A stretch of DNA of 64,000 nt from contig JBEIHH010000002.1 of NCBI GenBank assembly GCA_040381475.1, positions 1 through 64,000 on the forward strand, in the 5' to 3' direction. The position numbers and the translations under genes were made by a program. Below the pieces are notes generated by a model. The model was not told the DNA's origin. It saw nothing but the letters and a program-made list of their open reading frames with translations, and made no database searches. Below are positions 44,054 through 52,588 of this stretch, one piece after another. Source of the stretch: JAIBBG01 sp040381475. Its GTDB lineage: Bacteria; Bacteroidota; Bacteroidia; Flavobacteriales_D; Sanyastnellaceae. The stretch's first letter is position 1. Each line of letters starts with the position of its first letter.

Positions 44054-45301
44054 TCATCCCCGTTCTTCAGTCCATTTGTGCTCAGTTAAAATACTTCTAT
44101 GAGAGGAGGGCACAATCCTTCCTGTTCCATAAAAATCTCCGTCTTCAACATCGATCATGGCCGCTTCCTGGACCCAGTCCAGCATTTCGCCACCGCGACT
44201 CAGTGAAATATTGACAGAATATTTCCCACCCGTCAATGGAAATTTGTCCAATCTGCAAGTGAATTTTCCTTGCTTTCCTATGTGGTCAAATGGCTTTGAA
44301 GAATATTCGTTGCCGAGAACTGTGTACAGCGATCCGTCGTATCCATATATAGCCACAGATAAGGCAACGCCATTCATGCGCTCCGGGTGCTCACATGTGT
44401 ATGCGATACTGAATTGCACATGTTGACCACAAATGATAACGTCCAAAGCTTTTCCCGTTTCATCCGACACCTCAAATCCGGCGAGTTTCATCTGACCGCT
44501 TCCTTGTCTGTCTTTGCGACTTTGTAAATCAGTTTTACCAAGGTTCTGAGAAGATCGCATATAAAACCCAACCGCATCTTGTATAGGACACACTGGTTGA
44601 ACAACCGTTCCTCTATCAAGAACAATTCCTTTATCGCAAAGGTTGGTAAGCGAAGCCATGTTGTGACTCACGAACAATATCGTGCGGCCCTGACCTTTGC
44701 TGATGTCTTCCATCTTGCCTATGCACTTCTTCTGAAACTGAGCATCACCAACAGCAAGTACCTCATCAACGATCAAAATTTCTGGCTCCAGGTGTGCCGC
44801 CACTGCAAATGCCAGCCTCACATACATGCCAGATGAATAGCGTTTAACTGGAGTGTCAATGAATTTGTCCACCTCTGAAAAAGCGACAATCTCATCAAAC
44901 CTCGATTTGATTTCTGATTTGGTCATACCGAGAATGGCGCCATTGAGAAAAATATTCTCTCTTCCCGATAATTCCGGATGAAAACCCGTACCCACTTCAA
45001 GCAAGCTGGCAACGCGACCTTCAATTGTAATTTTTCCTTTTGTCGGAGCGACAATCCGCGAAAGCACCTTGAGCAAGGTTGATTTGCCCGCGCCATTTCG
45101 TCCAATGATTCCAAGACGTTCGCCTTGTTTTACTTCAAAACTGATATCATTCAATGCAAGGAAACGCTCTGTACTTTGTTCCGGTGATTTACTAAAAAGG
45201 CCTTTGGTTTTGTTGGCAATAACGTCTCTCAACGCAGTATATCTACCTCCGGTCTGATGACGGATCAAATATTCTTTCGAGAGATGCTCAACATTAATCA
45301 T
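44054..45301 (-). CDS. wzt: polysaccharide ABC exporter ATP-binding protein, Wzt type
   Basis: The 415-residue ATPase energises export of a lipid-linked glycan. The Walker A motif GRNGAGKS is at about 67-74, the signature RYSSGMYVRLAFAVA follows, and Walker B is EILIVDEVLAVGDAQF. The last 150 residues form a Wzt C-terminal beta domain (VQFSIAYTCEHPERMNGVAL, LPGN-type strands, LTGGKYSVNISLSRGG), known in the family to bind the modified non-reducing end of the glycan. The start is the ATG with a four-base overlap to wzm; a 44-codon longer frame reaches into wzm and is unlikely. Confidence 0.92.
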   Translation of the reverse strand: MINVEHLSKEYLIRHQTGGRYTALRDVIANKTKGLFSKSPEQSTERFLALNDISFEVKQGERLGIIGRNGAGKSTLLKVLSRIVAPTKGKITIEGRVASLLEVGTGFHPELSGRENIFLNGAILGMTKSEIKSRFDEIVAFSEVDKFIDTPVKRYSSGMYVRLAFAVAAHLEPEILIVDEVLAVGDAQFQKKCIGKMEDISKGQGRTILFVSHNMASLTNLCDKGIVLDRGTVVQPVCPIQDAVGFYMRSSQNLGKTDLQSRKDRQGSGQMKLAGFEVSDETGKALDVIICGQHVQFSIAYTCEHPERMNGVALSVAIYGYDGSLYTVLGNEYSSKPFDHIGKQGKFTCRLDKFPLTGGKYSVNISLSRGGEMLDWVQEAAMIDVEDGDFYGTGRIVPSSHRSILTEHKWTEERG

Positions 45302-46134
45302 ATGATATCTGCAAATGATTTTTCTGTTTTTCTGAAATAGTATACACCTGCGATCACCAGAATTATCGTTATACCAACAGAACCTAAAAAAGGCCACAAC
45401 GCAAGCTGTATCTGTCCTCCAGTAATACACCACCTGAAACCATCTATTACACCGACCATCGGATTGAGGGCATAAGCCACTTTAGCCCATTGCGGTATCT
45501 GGGTGCTGTTGAAGATGGTATTGCTGCTGAATGCAACCGGTGAGATATACAAACCGAACTGTACAATAAATGGAATGATGTAGCGAAAATCGCGGTACTT
45601 CACGTTGAGTGCAGCAATGAGCAAACCAGGACCGAGAGCAGTAAAGAGAGCAAGCAGTAAAAAAAGAGGAAGCAGTAGTATTTGCCAGCCAGGCGCATAT
45701 TGCAGGGCTAGCATGATCACTATCAAAATGAAAAAGGAAATCAGAAAGTCGATGAGACAAACAATAATCGTACTTACAGGAACGATAATTCTGGGAAAAT
45801 AAACTTTGGTCAATAAATTTTGATTCCCGATAAGCGAATTGGCTGCTTCGCTGAATGCAGTTGAAAAAAACTGCCAGGGCAAAGTTGCGGCTGCGACCAT
45901 AATGATTCTTGGCACGCCTTCACTGGGTATCTGAAAAAACCAACCGATAAACCAGAAAACAGCAATGGTTAAAGCAGGCCTTAAAACACTCCACGCTATG
46001 CCAATAGCAGTCTGTTTATATCGGACCAACACATCACGCCAAGCCAGAAAGTAAAAGAGGCCGCGAAAGCGCCAGAGATCTTTCCAGTAATTGGTATCGG
46101 TATTTTCAGGTGTGATGACTATCCGTGGCACCAT
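45298..46134 (-). CDS. wzm: polysaccharide ABC exporter permease, Wzm type
   Basis: The inner-membrane half of the exporter, 278 residues, ABC-2 type. It has about six helices and the family segments YFLAWRDVLVRYKQTAIGIAW, RIIMVAAATLPWQFFSTAFS, LTKVYFPRIIVPVS and the end PMVGVIDGFRWCITGG. The ATG chosen lies 11 bases after the aroE stop; an in-frame ATG ten codons upstream would overlap aroE. Wzm/Wzt pairs flip complete O-antigen-like glycans, so the cluster likely uses the ABC-dependent route and not Wzx/Wzy. Confidence 0.93.
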   Translation of the reverse strand: MVPRIVITPENTDTNYWKDLWRFRGLFYFLAWRDVLVRYKQTAIGIAWSVLRPALTIAVFWFIGWFFQIPSEGVPRIIMVAAATLPWQFFSTAFSEAANSLIGNQNLLTKVYFPRIIVPVSTIIVCLIDFLISFFILIVIMLALQYAPGWQILLLPLFLLLALFTALGPGLLIAALNVKYRDFRYIIPFIVQFGLYISPVAFSSNTIFNSTQIPQWAKVAYALNPMVGVIDGFRWCITGGQIQLALWPFLGSVGITIILVIAGVYYFRKTEKSFADII

Positions 46135-46145
46135 ATGGCGCAAAG

Positions 46146-46895
46146 TTAGCCCACCTGCCTCCAAATCTCCCAGCTTTTTTCAGCCTGTAAACGAAGCATT
46201 GACATGCCATTCATCGTCTTGGCACCTGCAAGTTTGCCCAATTGGAGAAATTTCGTTTCTTCAGGATTGTAGATAAGGTCGTAGAGAAAATGTGATGGGC
46301 TGAGCGCCTCGTAAGGCAGCTCAGGAGCAGCTGCTGCATCTGGAAACATGCCCATAGGTGTTGTATTGATGATGAGCTTATAGTGAGCAATCGAAACAGC
46401 GTTGATATCAGTGTATGCTACCGCATCAACTCCCTTTTGTCTGGAAACAAAATGAAAGGGAATACCCCATTGACGCAACACATAGGCCACAGCCTTTGCT
46501 GCGCCGCCGGTTCCAAGAATCAGAGCGCGTTCATAGTGATTTTCCAGGAATGGCTTGATGCTCATTTTAAAGCCATCCACGTCTGTGTTGAAACCTGTAA
46601 GTTTTCTATTGTCTATCCTTATGCAGTTTACCGCTCCCACAGCCGCAGCCTGGTCGTCCAGAACATGGAGATAAGGTATGATGTTTTGCTTGTGTGGAAT
46701 GGTCACATTGAGTCCGCACAATTGCGGATGCTTTGCAATAAGATCCGGAAATGCGGATAAATCAGCGATGGGGAAATTTTGGTATTGGTGATCATGCAAG
46801 CCCAACGACTTGAACTTTTCAGTGAAATATCCCTGTGAAAATGAGTGACCCAGCGGATAACCTATCAGTCCAAAAAGTTTGTTGGTGTTGTTCAT
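46146..46895 (-). CDS. aroE: shikimate dehydrogenase
   Basis: AroE reduces 3-dehydroshikimate to shikimate with NADPH in the aromatic amino acid pathway. The 249-residue protein shows LFGLIGYPLGHSFSQGYF at the start, the shikimate-site lysine in NVTIPHKQNI, GAVNCIRI, GFNTDVDGF with the catalytic Asp, the NADPH loop ILGTGGAAKAVAYVL, and NTTPMGMFP. No other shikimate genes are nearby. It stands just upstream of wzm with 11 bases between, so it may be transcribed with the glycan operon. Confidence 0.93.
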   Translation of the reverse strand: MNNTNKLFGLIGYPLGHSFSQGYFTEKFKSLGLHDHQYQNFPIADLSAFPDLIAKHPQLCGLNVTIPHKQNIIPYLHVLDDQAAAVGAVNCIRIDNRKLTGFNTDVDGFKMSIKPFLENHYERALILGTGGAAKAVAYVLRQWGIPFHFVSRQKGVDAVAYTDINAVSIAHYKLIINTTPMGMFPDAAAAPELPYEALSPSHFLYDLIYNPEETKFLQLGKLAGAKTMNGMSMLRLQAEKSWEIWRQVG

Positions 46896-46973
46896 GTTTT
46901 TACCTCAGATCGGCACTCTTAAAAGAAAACGATTTCAGCCGGCACACCTTCTTCAATGTTGCAGCGATCCGTT

Positions 46974-47624
46974 TTATTTCTTCGAGAACTTCGCTTTCAA
47001 TAACCCGATAACTATAGGAAGTAGCGAAACACCGATGATTCCAAATACCACAAGTTCAAAGTTGTTCTTTACTATTTCGAGACCTCCACAAGTGTATCCA
47101 AGCATAGTAATACCTATTACCCACAATAACGCTCCCATGATACAGAATGTGATATAACGGCGGTATGGCATATTGCCGGCACCGGCAACAAACGGAGCAA
47201 CGGTGCGAACGATCGGAACAAATCTTGCCATGATGATGGCTTGCCTGCCATACTTTTCATAGAATGCTTCTGTTTGCGTTATATGCTCTCGTTTCAGAAA
47301 CAAAATGCGGTCTCGCTTTTTTATTTGCACGCTAAAAAACTTACCTACAAAATAATTGACGTTATCTCCGCACAATGCAGCCAGAATAAGCAAAGGCATA
47401 AGAACCATTACATTAAGACCTACATTGCCGTTGGCAGCTGCAATTGCGCCAGCAGCGAAAAGCAATGAGTCGCCGGGCAAAAATGGCATCACGATGAGAC
47501 CGGTTTCCACAAAAACAATGAGGAATAGTATTGCATAAACATAATTTCCGTAATCACTCACCATCACCATCAGGTGCTCATCGATGTGCATCACGAAGTC
47601 AAAAAGGGTCTTGATTACTTCCAT
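46974..47624 (-). CDS. DedA family membrane protein
   Basis: The 216-residue protein belongs to the DedA/Tvp38 family, now linked to undecaprenyl phosphate or phospholipid translocation. Visible are the re-entrant motif FVETGLIVMPFLPGDSLLFAAG, VNYFVGKFF, the conserved EKYGRQAIIMARFVPIVRT and FVAGAGNMPYRRYI. The chosen ATG gives the usual N-terminus; an open frame continues 54 codons upstream into a terminator hairpin, which makes a longer protein unlikely. A carrier-lipid role would suit its place between cell-wall and glycan genes. Confidence 0.9.
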   Translation of the reverse strand: MEVIKTLFDFVMHIDEHLMVMVSDYGNYVYAILFLIVFVETGLIVMPFLPGDSLLFAAGAIAAANGNVGLNVMVLMPLLILAALCGDNVNYFVGKFFSVQIKKRDRILFLKREHITQTEAFYEKYGRQAIIMARFVPIVRTVAPFVAGAGNMPYRRYITFCIMGALLWVIGITMLGYTCGGLEIVKNNFELVVFGIIGVSLLPIVIGLLKAKFSKK

Positions 47625-47752
47625 ACCGGCAAAAAAATTGGTGTGCAAAAATAAGGTAAGGTGCAAGTGAGCATCTCCCGGAAAAATCAGAGGAATCATT
47701 AAAACCGCAATTCTTGCCGGATGCAGATCCCCACAAAAAATTGCGTCCGGAA

Positions 47753-47800
47753 AAAAGAAATCAAAAACGACAAAGCCCGGTTTCAAAACCGGGCTTTGTC
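47753..47800 (-). terminator. intrinsic terminator after ftsA
   Basis: GACAAAGCCCGGTTT (47769-47783) and AAACCGGGCTTTGTC (47786-47800) form a perfect 15-bp stem with a loop of two bases. On the minus strand it is followed by a T-rich stretch (47753-47768). It lies 51 bases after the ftsA stop. It should end transcripts of the ftsW-to-ftsA block before dedA. Confidence 0.9.
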
Positions 47801-47851
47801 AATGAAAATGATGCTGTGCTGACTTGAATAATCGAACACAGAACTATAATC

Positions 47852-49144
47852 TTATTCTTCTTCTGCCTCAAAGAATTCTTTGATCTTGTTCAGGAAGCTG
47901 GCTGGTCCTCTTCCTTCTTTTTGTTTTTCCTTCAAAGTATCTGTCGCTTTGCGTTCATGGACCTGAGTAGACTGATCAGAATTCATTGACACGCTGTATT
48001 TCTCCAGACCGTTGATCACCAGACCAACACCAGTACTCATCGCAGGTATCAGCAAGTTCTCATTGGATGCCTTACTCACGTGTTCATTTGGATATCCAAT
48101 TCTGCAATCCATGCCGGTTACATACTCGACCAGTTGTTTCATATGCTTTAACTGAGATCCGCCACCCGTTAGAACGATACCTCCGATGAGCTGCTTCTCA
48201 TAACCGCTGTTGCGTATTTCGTAATAGACATGCTCAACGATTTCTTCCATGCGTGCCTGAATGATAGAAGCAAGGTTTTTAAGAGAAATCTCTTTTGGAT
48301 CTCTTCCCTTCAAACCGGGTATGCATACAATTTCGTTGTCCTTATTTTCTGTGGCCAGCGCGCTTCCAAACCTCACCTTGAGCAATTCAGCCTGATTGCG
48401 CATGATCGTGCAGCCCTGCTTGATATCTTCTGTGATGATATTACCACCAAACGGAATAACTGCGGTATGACGGATAATACCATCCTGAAAAATGGCAATG
48501 TCGGTTGTGCCGCCACCAATATCTACCAGCACCACACCCGCTTCTTTCTCTTCCTCGCTAAGCACAGCAGCAGCGCTTCCAAGCGGCTCAAGCGTAAGGG
48601 CATCTACTGCAAGTCCTGCTTTTGTAACACACTTATAGATATTTTTAATCGCAGTGATCTGACCGGTGATGATATGGAAATTTGCTTCCAGGCGAATACC
48701 ACACATGCCGATAGGTTCTTTGATGCCGCTTTCACTATCAACAGTAAACTCCTGAGGAAGTGCATGGATGATTTCTTCACCGGGAAGCATCACCAGTTTG
48801 TACATGTCTTCTACCAGCGCATCGATATCGGCACGCCTGATCTCTTCATCCATGTTCTTGCGCGTGCGAATACCTCGATGCTGCAGACTCTTGATGTGCT
48901 GTCCGGCAATACCAACATTCACGAGGCGAATGTTGACACCGCTCTCGCGCTCTGCTTCTTCAACAGCAGCACGAATGCTTGCGACAGTTTTTTCAATGTT
49001 AGAAACAACACCTCGCGTAACACCAATGCTTTCGCTTTTGCCTATACCCAATAGCTCAATTTTACCATTATCGGTTTTACGTCCTACCAGACAAGCAATT
49101 TTGGTGGTGCCAATGTCGAGGCCTACTACAATTTCAGAGTTCAT
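47852..49144 (-). CDS. ftsA: cell division protein FtsA
   Basis: FtsA is the actin-like protein that anchors the FtsZ ring to the membrane. The 430-residue sequence has the phosphate-1 motif VVGLDIGTTKIACLVG, the 1C-domain region VNVGIAGQHIKSLQHRG, the phosphate-2 motif GVVLVDIGGGTTDIAIF and the adenosine motif GGIVLTGGGSQLKHM. The end SFLNKIKEFFEAEEE is the amphipathic membrane-targeting helix. The start with MNSEIVVGLD is chosen; 13 extra codons upstream are possible. The next gene is normally ftsZ, but here a strong terminator and dedA follow. Confidence 0.95.
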   Translation of the reverse strand: MNSEIVVGLDIGTTKIACLVGRKTDNGKIELLGIGKSESIGVTRGVVSNIEKTVASIRAAVEEAERESGVNIRLVNVGIAGQHIKSLQHRGIRTRKNMDEEIRRADIDALVEDMYKLVMLPGEEIIHALPQEFTVDSESGIKEPIGMCGIRLEANFHIITGQITAIKNIYKCVTKAGLAVDALTLEPLGSAAAVLSEEEKEAGVVLVDIGGGTTDIAIFQDGIIRHTAVIPFGGNIITEDIKQGCTIMRNQAELLKVRFGSALATENKDNEIVCIPGLKGRDPKEISLKNLASIIQARMEEIVEHVYYEIRNSGYEKQLIGGIVLTGGGSQLKHMKQLVEYVTGMDCRIGYPNEHVSKASNENLLIPAMSTGVGLVINGLEKYSVSMNSDQSTQVHERKATDTLKEKQKEGRGPASFLNKIKEFFEAEEE

Positions 49145-49205
49145 GTTTATTTCCGGATTTCTGATTTCCTTTTTCAGACGCATGTTCAGCGGTGCGTCTT
49201 CTCCG

Positions 49206-50042
49206 CTATCTTTTCACACAAACGACCTGTCCGTCATATTTCACGTTGATTCTACTGTATTCATTTAAATCGCGTGTGTGCAGTGTATTTGCATAAAAAG
49301 CCATGAGCTTTTTAAACTTTTCTTCGAGGTTTTCGGCCTTGCCAATGCATATCTGATGATTGCCAACCCGAGGTATGATTTCAAATTCATTATCCGAATT
49401 CACATACACATGCTCAACCATGGCACTCCAGAATTCATGTTTGTTGATGAATGCAGTGAGTCTGTAAATATCATCGAGCATTGTGGCCTCGTCGAAGGCA
49501 TTATCTCCCATGCGATCAAGGATGCTCGTGGTCGACATCTGTTCATTGATATGACCTGTGAAGACAGGTACTTTGGCAGAATAGTGATCCGAAAGCGACA
49601 TGGTAAAGCCATCCTTGTCGAGATAAAAACTATGCCCTTGAGCTGTAAAAATTCGTGCCACCGGTGTGCGTTGCAATACTTTGATCACGCAGCGACCATC
49701 CACAGTTGTGTAAACATGTGCCTCGCGCACAGATGAATTTTCCCTGAGTTTGAGATGAATTGCGGCAATATCAATTTCACTGACATGCTTGCCGACAATC
49801 TGGTCAGTTGCTGAATTGGCAATTCTCGTTATCAGTGTTTCGTCGATGTATTTTTTGTCATCTGCTGCTTCAACCTGAACATCAAGCTTCCAGCAAACTG
49901 CATTGTGCTGCTTTTTTCCGACAAAACCCAGCAACACAAACAAAACGGCAGCACCGGCAAACGCGAGGCCATTGATGACCAGCATTCGCATCCTTTTCTT
50001 GCGACGAACTTCTTTTATCAGGGTATTGCCTTCGGTTTTCAT
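49206..50042 (-). CDS. ftsQ: cell division protein FtsQ
   Basis: The 278-residue bitopic membrane protein has a basic cytoplasmic start (EVRRKKRMRML), one helix (VINGLAFAGAAVLFVLLGFV) and a periplasmic part with a POTRA-like segment (DKKYIDETLITRIANS, HLKLRENSSVREAHVYTTVD) and the FtsQ-type IKVLQRTPVARIF. FtsQ links early and late divisome proteins. The gene lies between murC (52 bases) and ftsA (61 bases), the normal dcw order, which supports the call although sequence conservation in this family is low. Confidence 0.9.
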   Translation of the reverse strand: MKTEGNTLIKEVRRKKRMRMLVINGLAFAGAAVLFVLLGFVGKKQHNAVCWKLDVQVEAADDKKYIDETLITRIANSATDQIVGKHVSEIDIAAIHLKLRENSSVREAHVYTTVDGRCVIKVLQRTPVARIFTAQGHSFYLDKDGFTMSLSDHYSAKVPVFTGHINEQMSTTSILDRMGDNAFDEATMLDDIYRLTAFINKHEFWSAMVEHVYVNSDNEFEIIPRVGNHQICIGKAENLEEKFKKLMAFYANTLHTRDLNEYSRINVKYDGQVVCVKR

Positions 50043-50094
50043 CTTGGTTACTGCCGCTGACGCTGCAGGTCTTCAGATGGCACCTACAGCTCAG

Positions 50095-51477
50095 TTATGA
50101 CTGAAAAGCCGCTACAACCGGCGCTACAAGGGCATCTATGTCGCCTGCCCCGAGCATTACAACCACCTGACGCGGTTTACTTCTCAGTTCTGCTAATAAA
50201 TCACCTTTGTTCACTAGCTTTTTGGGCTTTCCGGAAATTTTATCCAATAGCATTTGTGAATCAATTCCCGGAATTGGAAGTTCCCTTGCCGGGTATATTG
50301 GCAGGAGAACAATATCGTCGAGCAATTCGAGACTGCGCGCAAATTCATCAGCAAAATCGCGGGTTCTGGTGAAAAGATGCGGCTGGAAAACCCCTGTAAT
50401 GTTCATTTCCGGGTATAACTCTTTCACAGAGAGGATGCAGGCTTTCAATTCTTCAGGATGATGTGCGTAATCATCTATCAAAACAAAATCCGGACGCCGG
50501 ATGTGGTATTCGAATCTTCTGCGGACGCCTCGAAAACTGCTCACCGCTTCGCGGATCTGATCTTCGGTGAGTCCTAGTTGCAATGACACGATTATGGCGG
50601 CTATAGCGTTCTCCACATTGTGTGTGCCGGGCAAGCCCGCTATCATGTTTACCCATTTTTCTCCGGGCGATTGAAAAGTAAACTGATATTGACCGTTCAC
50701 AATCTCAATGTCGCGACCGCGAAAATCTGCGCTGTGATTGAGGCTGTAGCTTGAAATGCTCACCCCTTCATTGACCTTATCTTCCTGCAAAGGCAGTCCG
50801 GCCTTATAAATAAGTTTGCCCCCTTTCTTTAATCTGTTGGCGAAAAGCAGAAATGATTCAAGCATTTCGCTGTGTTCGCCATATATATCGAGATGGTCAG
50901 CGTCCATACTCGTAATCACTGAAATTTCGGGTGAAAGTGTCAGGAAAGAACGATCGTATTCGTCGGCTTCCACGACTGTCCATGGTGAATCTTTGGATAA
51001 AAGCAAATTGGTGCCGTAGTTGGTGGTAATTCCACCAAGAAATGCATTGCATCCGACACCACTTTGTGTGAGGATATGAGCAATGAGCGAGCTTGTAGTT
51101 GTTTTACCGTGGGTACCTGCCACCGCTATGGTGCGGGTGCTCGCCGTAATGAGGCCGAGCACCTGAGATCTTTTCATGAGATCGAACGCATTTTCTCTGA
51201 ACCAGTTCAGTTCAGCGCTGGATGCAGGTATTGCCGGAGTGTATATAACGAGTATCTTGGTCTTGTCAGTATGCCGGATAATGCCGGGTATTTCAAGCAC
51301 GCTGTCATCATAATGTACCGCGATACCTTCCATTTCCAACTCCATGGTGAGGGGTGTCTGGGTGCGATCATAACCCAAAACCTGCTTACCCTGCATGTGA
51401 AAATAGCGAGCAAGCGCTGACATGCCTATGCCACCGATTCCCAGAAAATAAAATACCTCAATCTGATGAAGATTCAT
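50095..51477 (-). CDS. murC: UDP-N-acetylmuramate--L-alanine ligase
   Basis: MurC adds L-alanine to UDP-MurNAc with ATP hydrolysis. The 460-residue protein has the UDP-binding glycine loop FLGIGGIGMSALARYF, the ATP loop VAGTHGKTTTSSLIAHIL, VEADEYDRSFLTLSP with the metal ligands, and DDYAHHPEELKACI in the C-terminal domain. The ATG chosen lies 13 bases after the murG stop; a longer frame would run into murG. Confidence 0.96.
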   Translation of the reverse strand: MNLHQIEVFYFLGIGGIGMSALARYFHMQGKQVLGYDRTQTPLTMELEMEGIAVHYDDSVLEIPGIIRHTDKTKILVIYTPAIPASSAELNWFRENAFDLMKRSQVLGLITASTRTIAVAGTHGKTTTSSLIAHILTQSGVGCNAFLGGITTNYGTNLLLSKDSPWTVVEADEYDRSFLTLSPEISVITSMDADHLDIYGEHSEMLESFLLFANRLKKGGKLIYKAGLPLQEDKVNEGVSISSYSLNHSADFRGRDIEIVNGQYQFTFQSPGEKWVNMIAGLPGTHNVENAIAAIIVSLQLGLTEDQIREAVSSFRGVRRRFEYHIRRPDFVLIDDYAHHPEELKACILSVKELYPEMNITGVFQPHLFTRTRDFADEFARSLELLDDIVLLPIYPARELPIPGIDSQMLLDKISGKPKKLVNKGDLLAELRSKPRQVVVMLGAGDIDALVAPVVAAFQS

Positions 51478-51490
51478 GGCGGAAAGATAA

Positions 51491-52573
51491 CTACACCAAT
51501 TTGATGACCTCTTTTGCAATTCGTTCGGAAGCATCGGGCATTGCCATCGCCGCTATATTTTGTGAAAGTTTTGAAGACTGAATGGGGTCATTCATCAGTT
51601 GTATCACCACTGAACTGAGTTTTTCGCCGGCATCTGTATCACGGATCATCAATGCGGCATCCCTGTTCACCAGTGCCATGGCATTTTTTGTCTGATGATC
51701 CTCCGACACATTTGGAGAGGGAATGAACACAGCTGGTTTTTTTACCAGACACAACTCAGAAATACTCATGGCGCCTGCTCTTGAGACGATGATATCAGCC
51801 GCAGCATAAGCCAAATCCATATCACGGATAAACTCATGAACGTGCAGACCAGCAACTTCCGACTCACGCTTTTTCGCACTCTCAAAATATCCCTTTCCGG
51901 TTTGCCAGATAATTTGTATTCCCTTGGAAGTAAGATCCGAAGCAGCGGCGTCCACAGCAAGATTGATTGTCCGGGCACCAAGACTTCCTCCGATGATAAG
52001 CAAGGTTTTCTTCTGGCTATCGAGTTGAAAATGTTGAATGGCCTTGCCGCGTTTGCCCTCCAGAACGGCTACTTCCGCCCTCACCGGATTGCCAGTCAAT
52101 ATAATTTTTTCCTTGGGAAAAAACTTTTCCAGCCCTTCATAGGCCACACAAATCCGATCGACTTTAGTGGCAAGCAGTTTGTTCGTTATGCCCGGATATG
52201 AATTCTGTTCCTGTATGAGTGTCCTGATGCCCAATGCAGCAGCCATACGAAGCATCGGTCCGCTTGCATAACCACCCACTCCGATAGCAATATCAGGCTT
52301 AAACTCTTTGATTATTTTTCTGGCTTTCCAAAGACTTGAAATGACTTTGAAAGGAACCAATAAATTTTTCCAGGTCAATCGGCGCTGTATACCAGCAATT
52401 GGAAGCCCGATAATTTTATAACCAGCAGCGGGAACTTTTTCCATTTCCATTTTGCCCTCGGCACCGACGAAAAGTATTTCGGCTTCCGGACATAGGCTTT
52501 GAACCGCTTTTGCAATGGCAATTGCAGGAAAAATATGACCTCCTGTGCCGCCTCCTGAAATAATTACACGCAT
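51491..52573 (-). CDS. murG: UDP-GlcNAc: undecaprenyl-PP-MurNAc-pentapeptide transferase
   Basis: MurG makes lipid II at the inner face of the membrane. The 360-residue GT28 protein shows ISGGGTGGHIFPAIAIAKAV, GVGGYASGPMLRMAAALG, EQNSYPGITNKLLA, and the donor site SRAGAMSISELCLVKKPAVF with NVSEDHQTKNAMAL. It is between ftsW (15 bases) and murC (13 bases), as in the standard dcw order. Confidence 0.96.
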   Translation of the reverse strand: MRVIISGGGTGGHIFPAIAIAKAVQSLCPEAEILFVGAEGKMEMEKVPAAGYKIIGLPIAGIQRRLTWKNLLVPFKVISSLWKARKIIKEFKPDIAIGVGGYASGPMLRMAAALGIRTLIQEQNSYPGITNKLLATKVDRICVAYEGLEKFFPKEKIILTGNPVRAEVAVLEGKRGKAIQHFQLDSQKKTLLIIGGSLGARTINLAVDAAASDLTSKGIQIIWQTGKGYFESAKKRESEVAGLHVHEFIRDMDLAYAAADIIVSRAGAMSISELCLVKKPAVFIPSPNVSEDHQTKNAMALVNRDAALMIRDTDAGEKLSSVVIQLMNDPIQSSKLSQNIAAMAMPDASERIAKEVIKLV

Positions 52574-52588
52574 GATTTACTCTTAGAA

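Noticed and set aside
45302..45433. N-terminal extension of Wzt
   Set aside because: It runs back into wzm; the start with four-base overlap gives the conserved N-terminus.
47625..47786. N-terminal extension of the DedA protein
   Set aside because: It would begin inside the ftsA terminator hairpin and adds residues not found in the family.
48230..49054. 274-codon open frame on the plus strand
   Set aside because: It lies wholly opposite ftsA, has no recognisable motif and a cysteine/asparagine-heavy composition; ftsA on the other strand is certain.
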